64,000 bases of DNA from the NCBI RefSeq assembly GCF_002887595.1, contig NZ_PEBU01000007.1, positions 62,001 through 126,000 on the forward strand, given 5' to 3'. The notes below the pieces were generated by a model. It ran no database searches. It was not told the origin of the DNA and saw only the letters and a list, made by a program, of their open reading frames with translations. Position 1 is the stretch's first letter. The number at the start of each line of letters is the position of its first letter. Positions 50,764 to 59,416 of this stretch are shown here, one piece after another. The position numbers and the translations under genes were made by a program. This DNA comes from Bowmanella denitrificans. GTDB taxonomy: Bacteria; Pseudomonadota; Gammaproteobacteria; Enterobacterales; Alteromonadaceae.

Positions 50764-51927
50764 ATGCTGCTAATTGCCGGGGCAGTCGTCGCGCTGGTAG
50801 TGGGTCTGTTTATCTTTTTTGAATACCGGGTACTAAGCCTGCCCGATTTTAGTGCGGTGGAACAAGCCACGCCAAACACAAAGCACCAGGCCTTGTCACA
50901 GTGGTTAGATGCCCTGGCCCATCAGCGCAAATTCAATGGCAGTATAGTAATTGCGCAAAACGGCAATATTCTGTTTCAGCGCAATATCGGCAACACCAAT
51001 ATTCATGGGCAGCCTATCAGTGACACTACGGCCTTTAATCTCGCCTCGGTATCCAAGCATATCACCGCCTTTGCCGTTTTAATGCTCGAACATCAAGGAC
51101 GGCTGTCACGCCAGGATCTTGTTAGCCAACATATTGCGGAGCTTAGCCACTATCAGCATGTCTCCTTAGATCATCTGCTGAAAAATATATCTGGCATACC
51201 AGACTATGCCCGCAGCCGCACCTTAGCAGCGTTATTAAAGAAGCAAAGAACAGTGTTCACCCCGCAGCACCTGATTAGCTGGCTGGCCGCGCCGGCACAA
51301 AAGCTTAAATTCACACCAGGGCAACAGGACGACTACTCCAACAGCAACTATGTATTGTTGGCCGAAGTTATCAGCCGGGTTACGGGTCAGTCTTTTTCTG
51401 ATTATTTACAGTCTGACATTTTTGCGCCGCTGGGTATGAATAGCACCGCGGTGGTCAATAAATGCGTTAATACAGACAAGTTAAAAGACCGGGCCTATGG
51501 TTTTAGCAAACAGTTTTTCTACTTTGGTCTCGCCGTGGAACAGGATCTAAATCATTTCGATGGCGTGGCCGGTGACGGCAATATTTATGCTAGTGCGCAC
51601 GACTTGGTTATCTGGGATCAGGCCCTGCGGGACGGTACTCTGTTGCCCAAAGAGATTTATCAGCAGGCCTATCAACCTACCCGGCTAGACAATGGTTTAT
51701 GGGTGGAGGAAAAAGTCGCAGGTCAAGTTATTGTGCCGGGACTTGGCTGGAATGTTCAGGATTTTCCGCGGGTTAGTAGTTATGGGGTGTGGCAGGCGTT
51801 TAATAATTTTTACTGGCGCGACTTACAGCATAACACCGTGGTGGTTGTGCTGAGTAATTCAGGCTATTTTTTGCGTACCGCTATGATTGGTGAGCGGTTG
51901 GTTAAGTTTGCTGAGACTTTGGACTAA
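50764..51927 (+). CDS. Serine hydrolase of the beta-lactamase/penicillin-binding (class C-like) family
   Basis: A 387-residue protein with an N-terminal membrane anchor (about residues 2-20), the SxxK motif in ASVSKHITAF near residue 98, the YSN motif in DDYSNSNYV near residue 197, and late GVWQAFNNF. It is membrane-tethered with the catalytic domain outside. These proteins include esterases, D-aminopeptidases and PBP-like enzymes, so a beta-lactam resistance role must not be assumed. A GGGAAGGG site precedes ATG 50764. Repeat material flanks the gene on both sides. Confidence 0.88.
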   Translation: MLLIAGAVVALVVGLFIFFEYRVLSLPDFSAVEQATPNTKHQALSQWLDALAHQRKFNGSIVIAQNGNILFQRNIGNTNIHGQPISDTTAFNLASVSKHITAFAVLMLEHQGRLSRQDLVSQHIAELSHYQHVSLDHLLKNISGIPDYARSRTLAALLKKQRTVFTPQHLISWLAAPAQKLKFTPGQQDDYSNSNYVLLAEVISRVTGQSFSDYLQSDIFAPLGMNSTAVVNKCVNTDKLKDRAYGFSKQFFYFGLAVEQDLNHFDGVAGDGNIYASAHDLVIWDQALRDGTLLPKEIYQQAYQPTRLDNGLWVEEKVAGQVIVPGLGWNVQDFPRVSSYGVWQAFNNFYWRDLQHNTVVVVLSNSGYFLRTAMIGERLVKFAETLD

Positions 51928-51936
51928 AAGCTTGGA

Positions 51937-51964
51937 TTCACCACAGAGGCACAGAGAACACGGA
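51937..51964. repeat. Partial copy of the palindromic repeat
   Basis: TTCACCACAGAGGCACAGAG and a following AACACGGA match the second block of the 237-bp repeat at 50.3 and 50.55 kb. It lies 10 bp after the serine hydrolase stop, so repeat material brackets that gene. Confidence 0.7.
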
Positions 51965-52041
51965 AAAGAAGAGAAGAAAGAACAAGTACGCAGTAATGGG
52001 GTATTTGTTGGTTAAACGATTTTGCCGTCTTAACAATAATA

Positions 52042-52097
52042 AAGCCGCAGCCGCGGCTTCTGGTGCTCGCTGGGTCACGGCCACGGCCGTGACCCAG
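52042..52097. repeat. Paired palindromes in gene-free DNA
   Basis: AAGCCGC/GCGGCTT (52042-52059) is a 7-bp hairpin. CTGGGTCACGGCC and GGCCGTGACCCAG (52070-52082 and 52085-52097) are 13-bp perfect arms around AC. No T run follows, so a terminator is unlikely. The 555-bp stretch 51928-52482 contains no gene, only these palindromes, the repeat remnant and the tRNA fragment. Confidence 0.6.
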
Positions 52098-52266
52098 GCC
52101 TAAGCTAAAGAAACTCTTAATCTAAAGCTTTTATATTGCAAATCGAGTTTCACGGGCATTCTCCTGTATAGATAACACTTCACTCAACTGACTACATTTT
52201 GACCTGAGCAATTCAGCATAGGTTCCAATGGTAGATAGTAAAACTACAGGATGGGCAATAATTTAT

Positions 52267-52345
52267 AGCTAAGAATTTGATTTTAAATGGTTACCTGGGT
52301 CAGACTTGAACCGGCACGGCGTTACCGCCGAGGGATTTTAAATCC
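52267..52345 (-). repeat. 3' remnant of a tRNA-Leu gene with its 3' flank (island boundary)
   Basis: This segment repeats 55610-55688. A block of 43 bp (52303-52345) is identical to the intact tRNA-Leu from the anticodon stem to the T arm. The acceptor part has five changes, and 13 bp just beyond the CCA end (GATTTTAAATGGT) match again, with AGCTAAG also shared at equal spacing. The 5' third of the tRNA is absent, so it cannot be functional. Confidence 0.85.
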
Positions 52346-52482
52346 TGCCAAAGTAACAATAAAAACAGTAACTTACTGTCTCATAAAGAAGTTTAACGAA
52401 CATAAGACCACCAGCTATATTAGCGTGGTTACAATGTGGCTATCTATTCCACTTATTTACATGTGATTATTAGACGTACTTT

Positions 52483-54165
52483 CTATCTGAATTTAATATT
52501 TAGCTCTTTACTAATTTTAGAGTCCAAATGGGATGATTTTAACTCCGCATTCAAGTCTTTCTCATCACTGACAACGTTTAGCAGAATATCAAATGATTTT
52601 CTAGTAAAGTCGTCAAAGTTAACCATTCCATCTTGTATCTTTGAAATTTCACTGTCCATTTTATTAGTATCTATCCATGAATCAGATCCTCTAAATAAAA
52701 ATGAGGCTATTCTAGATATATGAAATGAGGCATTTTTAGCAATGTAACGGCGCTTTTCATTTGAATCCTTTACGTACGATTCATGCTTCAGTGAATCTTT
52801 CACATTGGAATAAATCAACGAAGACAGTACAAACGGCTGTACAATATCACCAGTGAATATTTTATCATAGAACTCACTCCAGACTTTATACTTGCGGCTT
52901 CTTGCATCACTGCATCTTTTAAGTACAACTGCTAGGTATGAAGTCGCGGCTATGTCATTTGATATCACGCTTGCCTTTTGAATGCCTTCAATACTATCAT
53001 ACTGCCTTGGCTTTCTTTCATAGTACAAATTATAGAATTCAAAGCCTCTTTCAATGTCAACTTGAACCAAATCATTTGACCTTAGATTTCGGCCTGATAT
53101 TTTATTTTGATTATTTGTAGTTAAAACTATGCGATCAACAAGATCAATGTCTTCTGTCTGATATATCCTTACAATAACCCTTGCATCTTTCTGTAGCTCT
53201 CCATTGGTACCTGCTCTAGCCAAAGAAGATGCTGTCTGACAGCCATTCACAATTTGCATATTTGTAAGTTTCACATGGGGATCATCGGGGTCAGTAACTG
53301 GGTCGACTTTATCACAAACTATCGTAATTCCATTGTTTAAAAACCAAAAAAGATAGCTAGTTTCCGCATTTGAACATGTAGACAATATTTCTGGATTAAC
53401 GCTACCTCTATTGCCTAGATATTTTCTTATATTTAGATCAAATACATAGCCATTTACATCTTCATTAACTATCCTAGAAATTTCGGTAGCCGGAACAGAA
53501 CATACAATACCTGTCAAACCTTGCGTTTGATATTTTATCAATGATGGTGCGTTAGCATCGTATCTCATCTTAATATCAGCGCTAATTTTCTTATTCTTTT
53601 TTTCAAGTGCGTTAATGCGATCGACTATTTCCTCTGCACTCCAATACTCAAATTTAAATGAAGCAAAGACTTCATTATCATATTCATCCGTTATGCTTTT
53701 TTCTTCTTCAATACATTCATTGGAAATGACTTTTCTTGGTGCATTTGTTATATAGGCCACTTTAACATGGATATTTGATGGACCTATTGAAGACTGCAAA
53801 GCTCTATAACTCAATATTTGATCTTTAAGATTTGTATTTGATAATGCAGAAATATCCGCTCTAGATTTATTAAAAACCCATTGCAACCCATTTCTTAGCT
53901 GAACAAGTATATTTGAAGAAAATGATTGTGTATTTTTAACTTGTAAGATATAAACGTAAGCTTCATCGTTTTCATCAAAAATTGAAATTACATCTATTTG
54001 TTTATCTTGACCACCATCAACCAATTCTCGCTCTTCAAATGAATGAAGACTTTGGTCTGTTACCAGAGAATGAGCCAGTCTTGTAAAAGCAGCATCCTCC
54101 TCAATTTCCAAATGAATTGCAGTTTTCTCAATATTACTCTGAACTATTTGCTGCCTAATATTCAT
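52483..54165 (-). CDS. AIPR-family (abortive infection phage resistance) protein with nuclease-like N-terminus
   Basis: A 560-residue protein with two visible parts. The N-terminus (about 1-130) has a PD-(D/E)xK-like pattern with GGQDKQID at Asp58 and ILQVK at Gln75/Lys77, a Q-for-E variant. The middle (about 240-400) carries the AIPR signature: YLFWFLNNGITIVCD, MQIVNGCQTASSLA and TTNNQNKISGRNLRSND. The gene is strikingly AT-rich relative to its neighbours, a sign of transfer. ATG 54165 is taken; GTG 54174 is in frame. It lies in the tRNA-Leu-bounded island and is presumably an antiphage gene, inferred from the family. Confidence 0.85.
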   Translation of the reverse strand: MNIRQQIVQSNIEKTAIHLEIEEDAAFTRLAHSLVTDQSLHSFEERELVDGGQDKQIDVISIFDENDEAYVYILQVKNTQSFSSNILVQLRNGLQWVFNKSRADISALSNTNLKDQILSYRALQSSIGPSNIHVKVAYITNAPRKVISNECIEEEKSITDEYDNEVFASFKFEYWSAEEIVDRINALEKKNKKISADIKMRYDANAPSLIKYQTQGLTGIVCSVPATEISRIVNEDVNGYVFDLNIRKYLGNRGSVNPEILSTCSNAETSYLFWFLNNGITIVCDKVDPVTDPDDPHVKLTNMQIVNGCQTASSLARAGTNGELQKDARVIVRIYQTEDIDLVDRIVLTTNNQNKISGRNLRSNDLVQVDIERGFEFYNLYYERKPRQYDSIEGIQKASVISNDIAATSYLAVVLKRCSDARSRKYKVWSEFYDKIFTGDIVQPFVLSSLIYSNVKDSLKHESYVKDSNEKRRYIAKNASFHISRIASFLFRGSDSWIDTNKMDSEISKIQDGMVNFDDFTRKSFDILLNVVSDEKDLNAELKSSHLDSKISKELNIKFR

Positions 54166-54327
54166 CCCATTCACTCAACATGAAATTGCAAATAAAATAT
54201 CAACATCTACATAAAACTGATTACATCTTGCTTTGATACATATAGTTATATTTAACTTGAACTCTACCTAATCCAGTTTAAATGTAATTTATATATGCTC
54301 GCTGTCATGAATTTGCAAGGAGCAACG

Positions 54328-54507
54328 ATGTATCAAAACAGAACCTTTTGCTTTACCAACAGTGACTTGATTCGATACTTCCATATCAAAGATAACCTAA
54401 GGGGTTATCAGCAGCTATGCGCTTTGGATGTGTGGGAACGGGAAATGCGAAAACGCCTGACGGCCATTACGCCGAACCTTTCTGTTGCTTCTCTGCGTCC
54501 AACTTAG
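54328..54507 (+). CDS. Unknown 59-residue protein in the island
   Basis: A short frame starting MYQNRTFCFTNSDLIRYFHI, rich in aromatic and charged residues, ending in VASLRPT. ATG 54328 has a strong AAGGAG site 6 nt upstream, which is the main support; a longer in-frame start is at 54295. I do not recognise it. It could be a small defence or antitoxin-like protein, or a truncated gene. It lies divergent from the AIPR gene. Confidence 0.5.
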   Translation: MYQNRTFCFTNSDLIRYFHIKDNLRGYQQLCALDVWEREMRKRLTAITPNLSVASLRPT

Positions 54508-54927
54508 CGCCCTGCCCTTCTAATTCTCGAATCTGAAAATGCGTCTGGGTATAAAGTGTCTGATCAAGGGCTTTCCTGACACTTATATTGTTAATTCCGC
54601 TTATCTGTGCGCATGTTTAATCTGACCAGGTCGCCAGGTGAACTTGCCGCTCACATCTTTACAAAAATCTAGCAGATGGTTTGGCTGATTGATACCTAAA
54701 TTTCCCTATTACTTCAGACCGTTAGGTTATCTGTTTGGCTCAGCGGTGCCGCAGTGGCCTTAATGTCCCTGATGCTTCCGCTGGTCAAATATGCATAACA
54801 CTAAACCACCAGATTGACCGCTATGGATATCTGCTTGGCATCCGGCGTCGCTGCGCTTTTCAATTGGTCATTCAGTACGTCGATGCTATATTCTTTAATA
54901 GCCAATTTGAATACAGCAGAGGTGACT
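54508..54927. other. Gene debris between the small island gene and parD
   Basis: About 420 bp without an intact gene, but with short coding-looking runs in several frames. On the minus strand there is one ending in a stop near 54503 (with IRELEGQGAKLDAEKQQ), and in another frame one around 54620-54700 (HLLDFCKDVSGKFTWRPGQ). On the plus strand there is a hydrophobic run near 54700-54797 (VWLSGAAVALMSLMLPLV). They suggest decayed genes; I cannot identify the parents. Confidence 0.35.
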
Positions 54928-55182
54928 ATGGCCAATACCAGCCTGACTCTTGGTGAACACTGGGAAGGCTTTATCAAAGCAGAAATAACCAGTGGCCGTT
55001 ATGGTACCGCCAGCGAAGTAGTGCGCGACGCTTTGCGTACCCTGGAAGAGAAGAAAATTAAGCTTGCTGCGCTGCGAGTTCATTTGGATGAAGGCGCTGT
55101 ACAGGCACAACGTGGCGAGTTTGTTAATCAATCTGAACAGGAGATGCTTAGCGAGTTTAAAGCACAGCGCAATGGCAAATAG
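54928..55182 (+). CDS. parD: Type II antitoxin, ParD/CopG-Arc family
   Basis: An 84-residue protein starting MANTSLTLGEHWEGFIK with the ParD fold. A ribbon-helix-helix N-terminus (SLTLGEHW, then IKAEITSGRYGTASEVVRDALRTLEEKK) binds operator DNA, and a C-terminal helix neutralises the toxin. ATG 54928 follows AGAGGTGA. It overlaps parE by 11 bp, in the usual antitoxin-toxin order. ParD typically represses its own operon. Confidence 0.92.
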   Translation: MANTSLTLGEHWEGFIKAEITSGRYGTASEVVRDALRTLEEKKIKLAALRVHLDEGAVQAQRGEFVNQSEQEMLSEFKAQRNGK

Positions 55183-55483
55183 CTTTCAAATTACCCCCAG
55201 AGCAAAAGGTGATTTATACGATGCCTGGCTTTATACCCTTGAAACCTGGGGGGAGCATCAGGCCGATACTTATATACAAGCCTTATTCTCACGCTTTGCC
55301 TGGCTGGCTGAACAACCTTCGGCAGGTCGACACAGAACAGATATTGCGAAAGGATACTATTGTTTCGCTCAAGGCCAGCATCTGGTGTTTTATCAGATTC
55401 TGCAAACCGATATCGCCATTATCGGCGTACCGCATCAATCAATGGATATAGAACATTACTTTGATAGGCCATTAGGGTTATAG
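55172..55483 (+). CDS. parE: Type II toxin, RelE/ParE family
   Basis: A 103-residue toxin with the RelE/ParE fold: ITPRAKGDLYDAWLYTLETWGEHQADTYIQALFSRFAWLAEQPSAGRHR and HLVFYQILQTDIAIIGVPHQSMDIEHYF. ParE toxins poison DNA gyrase; the branch here cannot be proved. ATG 55172 is inside the parD stop region. The pair sits beside the tRNA-Leu and stabilises the island, a common role. Confidence 0.92.
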   Translation: MANSFQITPRAKGDLYDAWLYTLETWGEHQADTYIQALFSRFAWLAEQPSAGRHRTDIAKGYYCFAQGQHLVFYQILQTDIAIIGVPHQSMDIEHYFDRPLGL

Positions 55484-55630
55484 GATAACTATCAGGCTAA
55501 ATTGTCTTTCGTTGCAGCCTCACCTTGGCAAACAGCATAATTTTTTTGAGTGTAGCCAAAATGCAGTCAAATGAGGATAACTGAAGACAGAATTCAGATT
55601 AAGAGATGCAGCTAAGTGCAAGATTTTAAA

Positions 55631-55717
55631 TGGTGCCCGGGGCCGGACTTGAACCGGCACGGCGTTACCGCCGAGGGATTTTAAATCCCTTGTGTCTACC
55701 AATTTCACCACCCGGGC
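55631..55717 (-). tRNA. tRNA-Leu (TAA)
   Basis: Read on the minus strand it is an 87-nt tRNA starting GCCCGGGTGGTGAAATTGGT. The anticodon loop is TTTAAAA (anticodon TAA), the long variable arm is CGGCGGTAACGCCG, the T loop is TTCAAGT and CCA is encoded. It is the last tRNA of the Gly-Cys-Leu cluster. Fragments of a second tRNA-Leu gene lie on both sides of it. Confidence 0.96.
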
Positions 55718-55834
55718 ATCGGGGGATATGTAGCTGTTATTGCTGCTACCAGCATTCTTAACTGCCTTTGGGCAGTTTCCTTGTGGTCGCTACCGGCTTC
55801 CCGCCTCTCGCGACACTTGTACTTCCTGCACATC

Positions 55835-55865
55835 GTCTACCTGTTTCACCACCCGGGCATCGGGG
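55835..55865 (-). repeat. 5' remnant of a tRNA-Leu gene
   Basis: Thirty-one bp matching 55694-55724 with two mismatches, 141 bp away. It includes the tRNA 5' end through about position 24 and 7 bp of the upstream flank (ATCGGGG in minus-strand complement). No continuation of the tRNA follows, so it is non-functional. With the 3' remnant at 52267-52345 it would nearly make one complete gene. The 110 bp between it and the intact tRNA hold only a short AACTGCC/GGCAGTT hairpin. Confidence 0.8.
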
Positions 55866-55930
55866 TTTCTCTCAGCCGTCAGATTATTAAGCGACTTGCT
55901 TTCGAGAAATCAACGCATTGCGTTGAGAGA

Positions 55931-56004
55931 TGGAGGCGGAACCCGGAGTCGAACCGAGATACACGGATTTGCAATCCGCTGCATAGCCATTCTGCCATTC
56001 CGCC
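55931..56004 (-). tRNA. tRNA-Cys (GCA)
   Basis: A 74-nt cloverleaf on the minus strand starting GGCGGAATGGCAGAATGGC. The anticodon loop is TTGCAAA (anticodon GCA), the T loop is TTCGACT and CCA is encoded. It lies 4 bp after tRNA-Gly, as cysT in E. coli. Confidence 0.97.
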
Positions 56005-56008
56005 AATT

Positions 56009-56084
<76 letters not shown>

Positions 56085-56237
56085 ATTTTTCTATCGGTTA
56101 GGAAAGTCTTGCCTTACTGGGCTGCCTCCCTAAACGTGGGCTGAATTCTACCGTCACCGCCTTGGCTGTCAACCACAAAAGTGTCATTTTCGTGTCGACT
56201 GCCGAAATTTTGACTCAAACGCCCTATTTTCCAACAG

Positions 56238-56819
56238 TCAGGCCGCTGTCAGATGCTTCCAGGCCGCCTTCAGATAAATACACATTGACCATACCGACAA
56301 CACAGTGGCGATAATCAGCAGGATTTTGCCCAGCGTCACCCAATAAATGGGAAAGCCCATAAAGTATTCCAGTTCCGATAACAGGCCGATCAATGCCAGC
56401 ATTTGTGCCATAGTTTTGGCTTTACCAATAAAAGACACCTGCACGGTATCGCGCTTGCCTGACTCGGCCATCCATTCCCGCAGCGCTGAGACAAAGATTT
56501 CCCGTGACATTAACAGCACCGCCGAGATGGTGATCCAGGCACTGTCGTAGCTATGCGCAATCATAATCAGCGCAGCCCCCACTATCAGCTTGTCGGCCAC
56601 CGGGTCGAGAAAGGCGCCAAAGGCGGTAGATTGCCCCAGTTTGCGGGCCAGATAGCCGTCGAACCAATCGGTAATCGCGGCAAACCAGAAGATAAAGGCC
56701 GCCGTTTGGTGCGCCCACTGCCAATCAAGAAAATACACAATCACAAAAACCGGAATTAACAACACTCGAAGGGAGGTGAGGATATTGGGGATGGTCCACA
56801 TACTGCTTGTCACATTCAT
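56238..56819 (-). CDS. pgsA: CDP-diacylglycerol-glycerol-3-phosphate 3-phosphatidyltransferase
   Basis: PgsA makes phosphatidylglycerophosphate, the precursor of phosphatidylglycerol and cardiolipin, in the inner membrane. The 193-residue product has the CDP-alcohol motif, here ITDWFDGYLARKLGQSTAFGAFLDPVADK, and several hydrophobic helices. ATG 56819 or 56801 (MWTIPNILTSLRV) could be the start; the shorter matches the E. coli N-terminus. It lies between uvrC and the tRNA cluster as in E. coli. Confidence 0.95.
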   Translation of the reverse strand: MNVTSSMWTIPNILTSLRVLLIPVFVIVYFLDWQWAHQTAAFIFWFAAITDWFDGYLARKLGQSTAFGAFLDPVADKLIVGAALIMIAHSYDSAWITISAVLLMSREIFVSALREWMAESGKRDTVQVSFIGKAKTMAQMLALIGLLSELEYFMGFPIYWVTLGKILLIIATVLSVWSMCIYLKAAWKHLTAA

Positions 56820-56862
56820 ACCGGTTCTGTTTTTCTGCGCGTCATCTTACACCAATTTGCCC

Positions 56863-58683
56863 TTATAAATGCAGGTGTTCATGGATAATCAATGCCAGTT
56901 CTTCACTAATCCCTGGCACTTTGGCTATTTCTTCAGCACTGGCACTTAACACTTCCTGCATGCCCCCCATATATTTAAGCAGGCTTTGCCGACGTTTGGC
57001 CCCCACGCCGGGAATGTTTTCCAGTTTGGACTGGGTTTTGACTTTTTGTCGTCTGGCCCGATGGCCGGTAATAGCAAAACGGTGCGCTTCGTCGCGGATA
57101 TGCTGAATCAGATGCAGCGCCGCAGAATCGGCCTGCATCGGAATAGTGGCATGGCTACCAGCCAGAATCAGGGTTTCCAGGCCGGGTTTACGACTGGTGC
57201 CTTTAGCGACACCAATCAGCATCGGCATCTTGCTATGTGGCCAGTTTTCAAAGCAGGCTTCGGCCTGCGCCAGTTGCCCTTTGCCCCCGTCGATAAACAG
57301 AATATCCGGTATCTTGTTTTCATCGGTTATTTTGCTGTAACGGCGGCGCAAGGCCTGATCCATCGCCGCATAATCATCCCCTGGAGTAATCCCTTCAATG
57401 TTGTAGCGCCGGTAATCACTTTTAAATGGCCCTTCACGATTAAACACCACGCAGGATGCCACCGTCTGCTGCCCGGATGTATGGCTGATATCAAAACATT
57501 CCATACGTTGCACCGGGCTGTCCAGCTCCAACACCTGTTCCAGTTCAAGATAGCGGGCAAACACCGATTTCTGGCTGCTCTGCTGAGCCTCCAGCGCGGC
57601 TTCGGCATTGGTATTGGCCAGTTTTAAATAGCGGCGCTTTTCGTCTCTGGCCCCCTGGAAAAACTGCACTTTATGTCCGGCCTGACGACTCAACAGCTCC
57701 TCAATGGCCTGACTGTCTTCCAGCACCATCGGCACAACAATTTGCCGGGGCACCGATTTATTACCCGCCAGATAATATTGCAGCAGAAACGACTGAAACA
57801 CTTCCTGCGGGCCGATATCAGCCGGTACCTTGGGGAAATAACTCTTGCTGCCCAGTAGTTTGTTATCGCGAATAAAGAAGCCCTGAATACTGGCAATGCC
57901 GTTACGGTAGGCAAAACCAAACACATCCATTTCCGGCTGGTCGCCACTGACCCACTGCTGTTCCTGTACTTTTCTGAGCGCCGAGATCTGATCCCGGTAG
58001 CGGGCGGCCGCTTCAAACTTCAGGTCGATACTGGCCTGCTCCATCTTTTTAACCAGTGCATCGATCACTTCGGCATTCTTGCCTTTGAGGAACAGCCGTG
58101 CCAGTTGCACCTGCTGGTCGTATTCCTGGTCGCTAACCAGCCCTTCAACACAAGGGCCGGCACAGCGTTTAAGCTGGTATTGCAGACAAGGGCGGGTGCG
58201 CGCTTTGTAGTAACTGTCTTCGCATTGGCGCACCGGAAATAGCTTTTGCATGGTGCGCAGGCTTTCCCGCACAGCCCAGGCACTGGGGTAAGGGCCAAAA
58301 TACTCGCCTTTGGGCTTTCTGCCGCCCCGATGCAGCGTCAGACGTGGATGCTGATGGTCGGTTAGCAAAATAAAAGGGTAGCTTTTGTCATCCCGCAGCA
58401 GCACGTTGTAGCGTGGTCGGTACTTTTTTATGTAGTTGTTTTCAAGAATAAAGGCTTCGGTTTCGGTATGGGTAACCGTCACATCCATATGCTGGATTTG
58501 CCGGACCAGAGACTGGGTTTTTACACTGTCCAGATTGCTGCGAAAATAACTGGATACACGCTTTTTTAAATTCTTAGCCTTACCGACATAGATCACCTCG
58601 TCTTTTTGATTGTACATACGATAAACCCCGGGTTGTCCCGTCAGGTTTTTCAAAAAGGCTTTGTGATCAAAGGCGCTGGTCAT
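56863..58683 (-). CDS. uvrC: Excinuclease ABC subunit C
   Basis: UvrC makes both incisions in nucleotide excision repair. The 606-residue protein has the GIY-YIG nuclease domain ([26 protein letters not shown], residues about 18-43), a UvrB-binding UVR motif (near residue 205), the RNase H-like C-terminal nuclease ([12 protein letters not shown]) and a helix-hairpin-helix tail ([15 protein letters not shown]). uvrY lies upstream and pgsA downstream on the same strand. Confidence 0.97.
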   Translation of the reverse strand: MTSAFDHKAFLKNLTGQPGVYRMYNQKDEVIYVGKAKNLKKRVSSYFRSNLDSVKTQSLVRQIQHMDVTVTHTETEAFILENNYIKKYRPRYNVLLRDDKSYPFILLTDHQHPRLTLHRGGRKPKGEYFGPYPSAWAVRESLRTMQKLFPVRQCEDSYYKARTRPCLQYQLKRCAGPCVEGLVSDQEYDQQVQLARLFLKGKNAEVIDALVKKMEQASIDLKFEAAARYRDQISALRKVQEQQWVSGDQPEMDVFGFAYRNGIASIQGFFIRDNKLLGSKSYFPKVPADIGPQEVFQSFLLQYYLAGNKSVPRQIVVPMVLEDSQAIEELLSRQAGHKVQFFQGARDEKRRYLKLANTNAEAALEAQQSSQKSVFARYLELEQVLELDSPVQRMECFDISHTSGQQTVASCVVFNREGPFKSDYRRYNIEGITPGDDYAAMDQALRRRYSKITDENKIPDILFIDGGKGQLAQAEACFENWPHSKMPMLIGVAKGTSRKPGLETLILAGSHATIPMQADSAALHLIQHIRDEAHRFAITGHRARRQKVKTQSKLENIPGVGAKRRQSLLKYMGGMQEVLSASAEEIAKVPGISEELALIIHEHLHL

Positions 58684-58771
58684 GCGTTGGCAGTGGGTCT
58701 CTGTTTATATGAATCAATCGCATTGCGGCAGCTTTACACTCTGGCAAAACTACCGGCAGGTTGGCAATACC

Positions 58772-59416
58772 TCAGATTTGTTCCGGGCTGATTAACTTGT
58801 GGCGTAAGGCCAGATGCGTCAGTTCCACATCCCCGGTAACGCCAAGCTTTTCAAACATACGATAACGGTAGGTGTTGACGGTTTTAGCGCTGATACTTAA
58901 ACGGGTGGCGATATCCGGCACTTTCTCACCTTTAGTGAGCATAATCATAATTTGCAGTTCACGTTCAGACAGCTCCCTGAACGGATCGGTCTGGTTACCA
59001 TCAATTTTACCCAGGGCAATCTGTTGGGCCACATCCGGAGCTATATATTTCTGCCCGGAACAAACCTGGAAAATCGCCCGGATCATCTCCCGCGGCTCAG
59101 CGTCTTTAGTGACAAAACCCCAGGCACCCACCTGCATCACTTTGGCCGGAATAGGGTTTTCTTTGTGCATAGAGAGAAATATCACCTTAACCTGAGGGTT
59201 ATGGCGCAGAATTTTTTTGGTTGCTTCCAGGCCGCCGATGCCTGGCATGTTCATATCCATCATCACGATATCAGGGTGCTGGGTACGGCAAAACTTTACC
59301 GCTTCCTCACCGCTGTCGGCTTCACCAATTACTTCAAAGGACTTCTCGGAGTCCAAAATCAACCTGATACCGGTTCGTACCAGATCATGGTCGTCAACCA
59401 GAAAAATCTTAATCAA
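58772..59416 (-). CDS. uvrY: Response regulator UvrY/GacA
   Basis: A 214-residue NarL-family regulator: a receiver domain with IVMMDMNMPG (phosphorylation Asp near residue 54) and a LuxR-type helix-turn-helix at the end (LSERELQIMIMLTKG, LSISAKTVNTYRYRMFEKLGV). UvrY/GacA, with sensor BarA/GacS, activates CsrB/RsmY-type small RNAs that titrate CsrA. It lies 88 bp upstream of uvrC. Its upstream region 59417-59629 holds no other gene. Confidence 0.95.
   Translation of the reverse strand: MIKIFLVDDHDLVRTGIRLILDSEKSFEVIGEADSGEEAVKFCRTQHPDIVMMDMNMPGIGGLEATKKILRHNPQVKVIFLSMHKENPIPAKVMQVGAWGFVTKDAEPREMIRAIFQVCSGQKYIAPDVAQQIALGKIDGNQTDPFRELSERELQIMIMLTKGEKVPDIATRLSISAKTVNTYRYRMFEKLGVTGDVELTHLALRHKLISPEQI

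Noticed and set aside
50764-51927. Antibiotic-resistance beta-lactamase
   Set aside because: Only general serine-hydrolase motifs are present; the membrane anchor and divergence make a resistance role unsupported.
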